DNA from: Pedobacter sp. UBA2067
GTDB taxonomy: Bacteria; Bacteroidota; Bacteroidia; Sphingobacteriales; Sphingobacteriaceae
Length of the DNA stretch: 13,482 nt
Direction of reading: 5' to 3'
NCBI GenBank assembly: GCA_002333205.1
Contig: DDAD01000167.1
Location: 1-13,482, forward strand
Part shown: positions 7,537 to 13,482 of the stretch, in pieces
Layout of the letters: each line of letters starts with the position of its first letter
Numbering within the stretch: the first letter of the stretch is position 1
The notes under the pieces: model-generated
Databases searched by the model: none
What the model was told of the DNA's origin: nothing
What the model saw: the letters and a program-made list of their open reading frames with translations, nothing else
Program-made: the position numbers and the translations under genes

Positions 7537-8181
7537 CTAGGCGAAATCGTCAATAAGAAATACGAATAGTTCTTTAGGACCGTGAGCGCCCAAAACAAGG
7601 GTTTTTTCGATGTCGGCAGTTCGGCTCGGGCCGGTGATTGTACTCACTAATGAAGGAATGTTATTGCCGTATTTAGCTTTAATAAGCTGAAAACCATCTT
7701 TCAGATCCATAACCAGCTGACCGGTACGTGCGATTACAATATGATGGTTGGGGTAAATGCTTAACCGGCGACCGGCAGCATTCTTATTGGATACCATTAC
7801 AGAGCCATTACGAGCAACTAAAGCTTCACATAGGGTTATTCCTACCTCAGCCATTTCAAAATCCTTGTCGGTCTCGTAAAAGGGAAATTCATAATGATTC
7901 AGGAGTTCCTGGAGTTCAGGCTCCCAACAGTAAATCTTGCGCCATTTGAATCTGGCTGCAAGGTCGAGCATGTTCTCGATAAAATCGATCCCATTCTCGC
8001 AGAAAATGAAATTACCGCCAACAGCGGTAAGTTCTTCTGCAAACAATATTTCAGGGATCTCTTCCGTCGCTTTATACAACGGAGAATCCTCAACATTAAG
8101 ATAAGGAATGTCCCTTTTTTCCAAAAGGGCCTTCCTTATCTTCTTTAACATTAACTCTTTTGAAGAGATGCTTTCCTGCAT
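7537..8181 (-). CDS. LUD-domain (LutC/YkgG-like) protein
   Basis: The 214-aa soluble protein has the LUD-domain signature ITGPSRTADIE (182-192) followed by LVLGAHGPKEL (196-206), plus the upstream block EALVARNGSVMVS (119-131). In B. subtilis LutC is one subunit of the LutABC lactate oxidation complex. No LutA or LutB (iron-sulfur) gene is present here, so lactate use cannot be assumed; solitary LUD proteins of this type are uncharacterised as far as I know. The gene lies 33 nt downstream of ftsH on the same strand with no terminator between, so cotranscription with rsfS-ftsH is likely. From memory, this position after ftsH is conserved across Bacteroidota. Confidence 0.9.
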   Translation of the reverse strand: MQESISSKELMLKKIRKALLEKRDIPYLNVEDSPLYKATEEIPEILFAEELTAVGGNFIFCENGIDFIENMLDLAARFKWRKIYCWEPELQELLNHYEFPFYETDKDFEMAEVGITLCEALVARNGSVMVSNKNAAGRRLSIYPNHHIVIARTGQLVMDLKDGFQLIKAKYGNNIPSLVSTITGPSRTADIEKTLVLGAHGPKELFVFLIDDFA

Positions 8182-8214
8182 ATAACAGTCTTTATTCTAT
8201 CGGAATGTTGTCTG

Positions 8215-10311
8215 TTAAGACTCCGATTTTGCAGGGTTAATAATAGCAGTTGGATCAGTAGTTTCGCCTACACCTTCATGAATCAGTCCTTCTGCAGCCG
8301 GTGTTTGATCACCAGTACCATTTACAAACTCATCGTAAGTGGTACGGTTGTCAAAAGGACGTTTACCTAAGATTTCTTCAAGGTCAGTCTGGAACAAGAT
8401 CTCTTTTTCAAGAAGCTTTTGTGCCAGCTTTTCAAGGCCTTCACGCTTATCCGTTAACAGCTTTTTGGTCGTTTCATAAGCATTCGCAATAATTGCACGC
8501 ACTTCCTGATCGATCATTTCGGCAGTTTTGTCCGAGTATGGCTTACTGAAGTTGTATTCGTTTTGCGGATCATGGAAGGAAACATTACCAATATTGGTGT
8601 TCATACCATAGATCGTAACCATTGCGTAAGACAACTTGGTAATTCTTTCCAGGTCATTCTGTGCACCTGTAGAGATCTTACCGAAAACAATATCCTCGGC
8701 AACACGGCCACCGAGCGTCATACACATACCATCAAGCAATTGCTCTGTAGTGTACAAGAACTGCTCTTTCGGCAGGTATTGCGCATAGCCTAAGGCTGCA
8801 ACACCACGTGGAACAATAGATACTTTAACCAATGGATCTGCATGCTCCAGGAACCAGCCCGCAATTGCGTGACCCGCTTCATGATAAGCAACGATTCTCT
8901 TCTCTTCAGGAGAAATGATCTTGTTTTTCTTCTCTAAACCACCAATCACACGATCAATCGCATCTTGGAAGTCCTGCATATCAACGTTCTCTTTATTACG
9001 TCTTGCTGCAATAAGTGCAGCCTCGTTACATACGTTGGCGATTTCCGCACCGGCGAAGCCTGGCGTTTGTGCAGACAGCTTTTTAGCATCTACCACTTCA
9101 GCTGTTTTAATTGGCTTCAAGTGAACTTTAAAAATTTGTTCACGACCTACCAAATCTGGCTTATCAATGGATATTTGCCTGTCAAAACGTCCGGGACGAA
9201 GCAATGCCGAGTCCAAAACATCAGGTCTGTTGGTTGCAGCAAGAATGATGATACCAGAGTCGGTACCAAAACCATCCATCTCCACAAGCAACTGGTTTAA
9301 GGTATTTTCACGCTCATCGTTGCCACCCATCATGCTGTTCTTACCACGAGCACGACCAATCGCATCCACCTCATCAATAAAGATGATACATGGCGCTTTA
9401 TCCTTTGCCTGTTTAAACAAGTCACGCACCCTGGAAGCACCAACACCCACAAACATCTCCACGAAATCAGAACCTGATAGCGAGAAGAAAGGTACTTGTG
9501 CCTCACCAGCTACAGCCTTGGCAAGCAAGGTTTTACCGGTACCAGGAGAACCTACCAACAGGGCTCCTTTAGGGATTTTACCCCCTAAATTGGTGTATTT
9601 TTTAGGGTTTTTAAGGAAATCCACGATCTCCATAACCTCTTGTTTAGCTTCCTCAAGGCCTGCAACATCGTTAAATGTTACGTTAACCTGGCTTTCCTTG
9701 TCGAATAGCGTGGCTTTAGACTTTCCAATATTGAAAATCTGACCACCGCCACCGCCTGCACCACCGCCCATTCTGCGCATGATGAAGATCCAAAAGCCGA
9801 TGAAAAGCAATACCGGTACGATGATCGTAAAGAACCAGGAGTTCAATGTACTCTGTCTGGTTTCTTTTACGGCCGCAATGCGCTGATCTTCAGGGATATC
9901 CTTCTGAGATTCTCTTAGCTGATTATCCAGGCCGTCCATAGAGCCCGAATTGAAATATACGGTAGGACCGTCTGCAGCACCAAAGTTGTTTTTGTTCTTG
10001 TAAGGGGCATATTTAGGGTCCTTAAGGCGGTCTTTCTTAATAAAGACATCCGCACGAACCAGATCCTCATACTTGTAGGCAACGATTTTTTCGACGTCAC
10101 CAGGAAGAAGCATCTCTGTTTCAAAGGTACGGTACGCGATAGGTTTACTGGAGTCCGAGCTGATCAGGAATTGAACCAGGATCAACCCGATGATGATGGC
10201 AGCATAAACCCAGAAGATATTGAATTTAGACCCCTTCTGTGGCTTCTTGGGTATATTTGGGATCCGCTTAATCAACTTAGGTTTGCCGTTATTATTATCT
10301 TTTTCTTTCAT
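8215..10311 (-). CDS. ftsH: ATP-dependent zinc metalloprotease FtsH
   Basis: FtsH is the hexameric inner-membrane AAA+ protease that extracts and degrades misfolded membrane proteins and some short-lived cytoplasmic regulators. The 698-aa protein has TM1 at about 32-50, a periplasmic domain to about 157 and TM2 at about 159-178. A glycine-rich linker follows (182-190). The AAA module has Walker A GSPGTGKT (254-261), pore loop MFVGVG (286-291), Walker B IIFIDE (309-314) and arginine fingers R372/R375 in LLRPGRFD. The zinc site is HEAGH (477-481) with D553 as the likely third ligand. All catalytic residues are present. The basic, proline-rich N-terminal extension (about 30 residues) and the long acidic C-terminal tail are usual for the phylum. 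It starts 23 nt after rsfS. Confidence 0.98.
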   Translation of the reverse strand: MKEKDNNNGKPKLIKRIPNIPKKPQKGSKFNIFWVYAAIIIGLILVQFLISSDSSKPIAYRTFETEMLLPGDVEKIVAYKYEDLVRADVFIKKDRLKDPKYAPYKNKNNFGAADGPTVYFNSGSMDGLDNQLRESQKDIPEDQRIAAVKETRQSTLNSWFFTIIVPVLLFIGFWIFIMRRMGGGAGGGGGQIFNIGKSKATLFDKESQVNVTFNDVAGLEEAKQEVMEIVDFLKNPKKYTNLGGKIPKGALLVGSPGTGKTLLAKAVAGEAQVPFFSLSGSDFVEMFVGVGASRVRDLFKQAKDKAPCIIFIDEVDAIGRARGKNSMMGGNDERENTLNQLLVEMDGFGTDSGIIILAATNRPDVLDSALLRPGRFDRQISIDKPDLVGREQIFKVHLKPIKTAEVVDAKKLSAQTPGFAGAEIANVCNEAALIAARRNKENVDMQDFQDAIDRVIGGLEKKNKIISPEEKRIVAYHEAGHAIAGWFLEHADPLVKVSIVPRGVAALGYAQYLPKEQFLYTTEQLLDGMCMTLGGRVAEDIVFGKISTGAQNDLERITKLSYAMVTIYGMNTNIGNVSFHDPQNEYNFSKPYSDKTAEMIDQEVRAIIANAYETTKKLLTDKREGLEKLAQKLLEKEILFQTDLEEILGKRPFDNRTTYDEFVNGTGDQTPAAEGLIHEGVGETTDPTAIINPAKSES

Positions 10312-10334
10312 TTTAGTCTGCTGGATTTAACAAA

Positions 10335-10709
10335 TTAGGCGCTTTGATACGATGTCGTCTGCGCGTCACCCCATAGGTCTTCGATGCCATAGAAGTTGCG
10401 TTTCTCTGTTTTAAAGATGTGCACGACGATATCGAAATAGTCCAGGATGATCCATTCTGCGGATTCTAAACCTTCTTTCCGCCATGGGGATGTTTGGGTA
10501 CTTTTAAATATTTCCTCTTCAACGCTATCTGCGATAGCTTTAACCTGAGTTGCTGAATCAGCATTGCAAACCACGAAATAGTCTGATACGGAGCTATTTA
10601 GCGCTCTTAAATCTAAACGAACAATATCATTTCCTTTCTTTTCCTGGATGCCGTGAACGGCTATTTCTGAGAGGTATGTAGAGAGATTTCCTATTTTCTT
10701 TTTAATCAT
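10335..10709 (-). CDS. rsfS: Ribosomal silencing factor RsfS
   Basis: RsfS (Iojap/DUF143 family) binds ribosomal protein uL14 on the 50S subunit and blocks subunit joining when nutrients are scarce. The 124-aa protein has the family core: SDYFVVCNADSATQVKAIAD (42-61), WRKEGLESAEWIILDYFDIV (76-95), HIF (97-99) and FYGIEDLWGDA (106-116). The frame extends upstream to a TTG at 10757, but the added 16 residues (MQWLIIYCC...) are not family-like and would run into the birA start, so I place the start at ATG 10709. It heads the minus-strand set rsfS-ftsH-LUD and is divergent from birA. Confidence 0.95.
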   Translation of the reverse strand: MIKKKIGNLSTYLSEIAVHGIQEKKGNDIVRLDLRALNSSVSDYFVVCNADSATQVKAIADSVEEEIFKSTQTSPWRKEGLESAEWIILDYFDIVVHIFKTEKRNFYGIEDLWGDAQTTSYQSA

Positions 10710-10757
10710 TAAATGTTTTATGTTTGATAAACAACAATATATAATCAACCATTGCAA
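10710..10757. promoter_or_regulatory. Divergent rsfS/birA intergenic region with candidate promoters
   Basis: Only about 42 bp separate the rsfS ATG (10709) from the birA start (10752). On the plus strand TATGTTTG (10719-10726) matches the -7 pattern TAnnTTTG exactly, but no TTG sits at the right distance upstream. On the minus strand TATTGTTG (complement of 10732-10739) has one mismatch, with a TTG 15 nt upstream, which is slightly short. The two promoters would be nearly back to back. Confidence 0.3.
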
Positions 10758-11531
10758 AATAACACTTTTTCGACATTATTTGTTGGTCAAAATCTTATCA
10801 AATTAACAACGGTCGACTCGACGAATAATTATTTAAAGATCCTGGTGTCAAAATCCGAGCCATTAGCCGAAGGAACTGTAATTATGGCAGATGACCAATT
10901 TGCCGGGCGCGGTCAGCAGAATTCCGTCTGGATCGCTGCACCAGGACAAAACCTGACTTTCAGTTTATTGCTCCAACCTGTTTTCCTGCCCATTAATGAT
11001 CAGTTTAAGCTGAACATGGTGATCTGCAACGCTTTAAAAACAGCCCTGGCTAACTTTACAGGTAAAAACATCGTTTTCAAATGGCCAAATGATCTTTACT
11101 ACAACCATCAGAAACTTGGCGGAATCCTGATCGAGAACCTGCTTTCCGGAAATAAGTATAAATCTGCGATCGTCGGCATTGGAATCAACGTAAACCAACT
11201 GGAATTCAGTCCGATGTTAGCTGGCAAAGCCACCTCTGTCGCCCAAATTTTACAACAAGATGTTAATTTAGTTCAACTATTAGCGGAAATTTGCAGTCAG
11301 ATTGAGAAAGGGTACTTAAGACTGAAGTCTGGTACTTACGCCGACCTTCAGGCGCAATATTTGACAGGGCTGTACAAATATGATGAAATTGCCTGGTACA
11401 AGCAAGGCGATGACATTTTTGAAGCTAAAATTATTGACGTTACCTCCAATGGCCAGTTGGTCTTGGAAAAAGAAGGAAAGCAATTACAATTCAACTTAAA
11501 AGAGATCGAATTTATAATCAACAACACATGA
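10752..11531 (+). CDS. birA: Biotin--[acetyl-CoA-carboxylase] ligase, monofunctional
   Basis: The enzyme makes biotinyl-AMP and transfers biotin to the lysine of carboxyl-carrier proteins. The 259-aa protein shows DSTNNYLK (22-29), the biotin loop GRGQQNSVW (52-60), FKWPNDLY (109-116), KLGGILIE with catalytic K122, and GIGINVN (142-148). It ends in a small SH3-like C-terminal domain (about 208-257). The N-terminal winged-helix DNA-binding domain of E. coli BirA is missing, so it is not a biotin repressor. The start is a TTG at 10752: a stop (10728-10730) closes the frame upstream and there is no in-frame ATG before residue 45, which lies past the essential DSTN region. Its stop overlaps the next gene by 4 nt (ATGA). 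Confidence 0.95.
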   Translation: MQNNTFSTLFVGQNLIKLTTVDSTNNYLKILVSKSEPLAEGTVIMADDQFAGRGQQNSVWIAAPGQNLTFSLLLQPVFLPINDQFKLNMVICNALKTALANFTGKNIVFKWPNDLYYNHQKLGGILIENLLSGNKYKSAIVGIGINVNQLEFSPMLAGKATSVAQILQQDVNLVQLLAEICSQIEKGYLRLKSGTYADLQAQYLTGLYKYDEIAWYKQGDDIFEAKIIDVTSNGQLVLEKEGKQLQFNLKEIEFIINNT

Positions 11532-11977
11532 AAAAACTAACCTTAATCCTAAGCCTTTTGTTCTTTACTGCAATGGGCGCCTTTGCTCAGATTGAAGATC
11601 CGGTTACCTGGTCGTATGCAGCTAAAAAAGTAAGTGCTACAGAAGCCGTGGTTTACCTTAAAGCCTCCATGGAAAAAGGCTGGCATATCTATTCTCAGAA
11701 CGTTAAGCCAGGTGGTCCAATTAAAACCACCATCAAGTTTGAACCTTCAGCAAGTTATACCAAAGTTGGTAAAACACTGGAGCCAAAACCGATCACTAAG
11801 TTTGAAGACACCTTTAACATGGATGTAAGTTACTTTGAAAACGATGTAATTTTCCAGCAACGCGTTAAGCTTGCTAAAGGCGCAACGGTAGTAAAAGGTA
11901 CAGTAGAATTTATGGTTTGTAACGACCGCAAGTGTTTGCCGCCTAACGAGGTCGCTTTCAGCGTTCAAGTAAAATAA
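11528..11977 (+). CDS. Secreted DsbD alpha-type (N-terminal) domain protein
   Basis: The 149-aa protein begins with a clear signal peptide (MKKLTLILSLLFF..., likely cut after AFA at residue 20). The rest matches the periplasmic alpha domain of DsbD, an immunoglobulin-like fold that receives electrons and passes them to partners. Key features are W52 in KGWHIYSQN and the C-terminal VCNDRKCLPPNEV with cysteines C131 and C136. In E. coli DsbD the two cysteines are five residues apart; here four residues lie between them. The gene overlaps birA by 4 nt, so the two are probably cotranscribed although functionally unrelated. It precedes a DsbD-like membrane gene that appears to lack this domain, so the pair probably makes a split DsbD. 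Confidence 0.88.
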   Translation: MKKLTLILSLLFFTAMGAFAQIEDPVTWSYAAKKVSATEAVVYLKASMEKGWHIYSQNVKPGGPIKTTIKFEPSASYTKVGKTLEPKPITKFEDTFNMDVSYFENDVIFQQRVKLAKGATVVKGTVEFMVCNDRKCLPPNEVAFSVQVK

Positions 11978-12144
11978 TCCCCAATACAGGTATTTAAGAG
12001 CGCACGAATTTCGAAGCGCTCTTTTTTTATGCTCCACCTCAAGGCTTTTTGCTTGTTGCTTTAAGCACATAGCCCGCCAACACCCTTGCCCCAAAAGCAG
12101 AATAAAAAAATATTCATTAATTTCACGCCCTTTAAACCGCGCCA
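11978..12144 (+). other. Longest gene-free stretch (167 bp)
   Basis: This gap between the DsbD alpha-domain gene and the DsbD membrane gene holds the terminator at 11996-12028 and then about 116 bp of leader. The leader has an A7 run near 12104-12112 and AT-rich sequence before the ATG. I see no convincing -33/-7 promoter pair, coding sequence or RNA structure there, although a promoter for the downstream gene is expected after the terminator. Confidence 0.6.
11996..12028 (+). terminator. Rho-independent terminator after birA and the DsbD alpha-domain gene
   Basis: AAGAGCGC (11996-12003) pairs with GCGCTCTT (12016-12023), with a possible short CGA/TCG extension in the loop. A run of seven T's follows (12022-12028). 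It lies 18 nt after the stop at 11977 and separates the two halves of the split DsbD into different transcripts, at least in part. Confidence 0.85.
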
Positions 12145-13482
12145 ATGAGAACATTTGTGATAATTCTTGGAATCATGTTGAGCTTTTTTGCCCTGCAAAG
12201 CCAGAACATTTATGCAAGCACTGCCTTGCAGGATTCTACAGAATTAATTGATGATCTTCAATTTACAGAAATTGGATCTACGGAAGACAGCCTTAACAAT
12301 GCTGCTATTCAGAATTCAAGTCTGAAGGATTCACTTCCAAAAAGTCCGGCTGCAACGGCTATTGGCGCCGATACACCTGCTGCTTCAGATTTGAACAGCA
12401 CTGCCGATTCCAGTAAAACCTTATGGCAAACCTTCATTGAAGGACTTGTTGGTGGATTTATCGCCTTTTTAATGCCTTGTATCTTCCCGATGGTGCCGCT
12501 TACCGTGAGCTATTTCACCAAACGTGCCGGCAGCAGACAACGCGGAATCTTCCAGGCGCTGATCTACGGTGCTTCTATCATTGTGATCTATGTAGCTTTT
12601 GGCTTGTTGATCACGCTTTTGTTCGGATCTGCAAAGCTCAACGAACTAAGCAGCAGCGGCTGGTTTAACATTGCATTTTTCCTGTTGCTGGTGGTATTTG
12701 CCATATCCTTCTTCGGAACCTTTGAGATTACCCTTCCAAGTTCTTTCGTTAATAAAATTGATGCAAAAGCCGATTCTGGTAAAGGATTAGGTGGCATTTT
12801 CTTCATGGCGGCCTCACTGGCGCTGGTATCGTTCTCCTGTACCGGACCAATTATCGGAACGCTGCTCGTGCAGGCAAGTGCTAAAGGTGAAATCCTGGCA
12901 CCTGCAATCGGCATGTCAGGCTTTGCGCTGGCATTGGCGCTACCTTTTACCTTATCTGCCGTATTCCCGGGCTTCCTGAACAGCATGCCTAAATCCGGTG
13001 GTTGGTTAAACTCGGTTAAAGTATGTCTGGGCTTCCTGGAGCTGGCTTTAGCGTTGAAGTTCTTGTCTGCCGCTGATCTGGTATGGCATTGGGAATGGTT
13101 CGACAGAGAGATTTTCCTATCCCTGTGGATCGTGATCTTTGTATTAATGGGCATTTACCTGCTCGGTAAAATCAAGTTCTCGCACGACAGTGATGTGCCG
13201 TATGTAAGTGTACCGCGATTGTTCTTTGCGATATGTTCATTCTCCTTTGCCGTGTACCTGGTACCTGGTTTATGGGGTGCTCCAGTGAATATTCTAAGCG
13301 GTATTGCGCCTCCGATGAATACACAGGACTTCATTTTGGGGGGCAGCACAGCCGCTGCACCTGCTTCAGACAATGGTTTCCCAACTGCTGTAAAGTATGA
13401 TGATGTACTGCATCCACCACGTAATTTCAGTGCCTTTTTCGATCTGGAAGAGGGTATGGCTTACGCGAAGAAAGTAAACAAG
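12145..13482 (+). CDS. dsbD: DsbD-like thiol-disulfide transporter, partial (3' end outside window)
   Basis: 446 codons are open to the window edge. The protein moves reducing equivalents from cytoplasmic thioredoxin across the inner membrane. A signal-like helix (1-24, MRTFVIILGIMLSFFA...) leads into a Ser/Thr/Asp-rich linker (25-92) with no alpha-domain fold. Eight likely membrane helices follow (about 95-378). They carry the two DsbD-beta cysteines: C112 in MPCIFPMVPLT and C232 in SFSCTGPIIGTLL. After 380 a periplasmic linker ends in FFDLEEGMAYAKKVNK (431-446), the usual beginning of the C-terminal thioredoxin domain; its CxxC motif would lie just outside. ATG 12145 is chosen for the signal peptide it gives. 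A CcdA-only protein is less likely because of the length and linker. Confidence 0.92.
   Translation, partial: MRTFVIILGIMLSFFALQSQNIYASTALQDSTELIDDLQFTEIGSTEDSLNNAAIQNSSLKDSLPKSPAATAIGADTPAASDLNSTADSSKTLWQTFIEGLVGGFIAFLMPCIFPMVPLTVSYFTKRAGSRQRGIFQALIYGASIIVIYVAFGLLITLLFGSAKLNELSSSGWFNIAFFLLLVVFAISFFGTFEITLPSSFVNKIDAKADSGKGLGGIFFMAASLALVSFSCTGPIIGTLLVQASAKGEILAPAIGMSGFALALALPFTLSAVFPGFLNSMPKSGGWLNSVKVCLGFLELALALKFLSAADLVWHWEWFDREIFLSLWIVIFVLMGIYLLGKIKFSHDSDVPYVSVPRLFFAICSFSFAVYLVPGLWGAPVNILSGIAPPMNTQDFILGGSTAAAPASDNGFPTAVKYDDVLHPPRNFSAFFDLEEGMAYAKKVNK

Noticed and set aside
10710..10757. N-terminal extension of RsfS to a TTG at 10757.
   Set aside because: The extra residues are not like the family and the reading would overlap the birA start; ATG 10709 gives a normal RsfS.
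10752..11531. BirA as a biotin operon repressor.
   Set aside because: There is no N-terminal winged-helix domain; the protein begins directly with the ligase domain.

Overview
The window looks like a chromosomal housekeeping segment from a Bacteroidota bacterium, most likely of the Sphingobacteriaceae/Pedobacter type. This is inferred from the protein families, from A-rich leaders without Shine-Dalgarno motifs, from matches to the Bacteroidota promoter pattern (TTG, spacer, TAnnTTTG), and from the birA / rsfS-ftsH-LUD gene order that I recall from this phylum. The genus is a guess. I see no prophage, insertion sequence, CRISPR array, tRNA or rRNA. Coding density is high, and the longest gene-free stretch is about 167 bases (11978-12144).

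Layout. (1) Positions 9-3688, minus strand: mfd (transcription-repair coupling factor) followed by a small DUF3820 protein, closed by a strong terminator at 9-56. (2) Positions 3756-6274, plus strand: a very tight four-gene operon of DUF2752 membrane protein, TM2-domain membrane protein, Nif3/DUF34 dinuclear-metal protein and a COG1579-type coiled-coil/zinc-ribbon protein. It ends at a terminator (6293-6326) that can serve both strands. (3) Positions 6378-10709, minus strand: rsfS, ftsH, a LUD-domain protein and a stand-alone ketoacyl-ACP synthase III-like enzyme that probably has its own promoter. (4) Positions 10752-11977, plus strand: birA (biotin protein ligase, TTG start) overlapping a secreted DsbD alpha-domain protein, ended by a terminator at 11996-12028. 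(5) Positions 12145-13482, plus strand: a DsbD-like membrane electron transporter, cut by the window end just before its expected thioredoxin domain.

How the parts fit. Most genes are core maintenance functions: DNA repair coupled to transcription (mfd), membrane protein quality control (ftsH), ribosome silencing in slow growth (rsfS), biotinylation of carboxylases (birA) and delivery of reducing power to the periplasm (split DsbD). The least understood parts are the DUF2752-TM2-Nif3-COG1579 operon, the LUD protein without LutA/LutB partners, and the orphan KAS III enzyme. I do not see a clearly new multi-gene system. The four-gene operon is the best candidate for unexplored biology.
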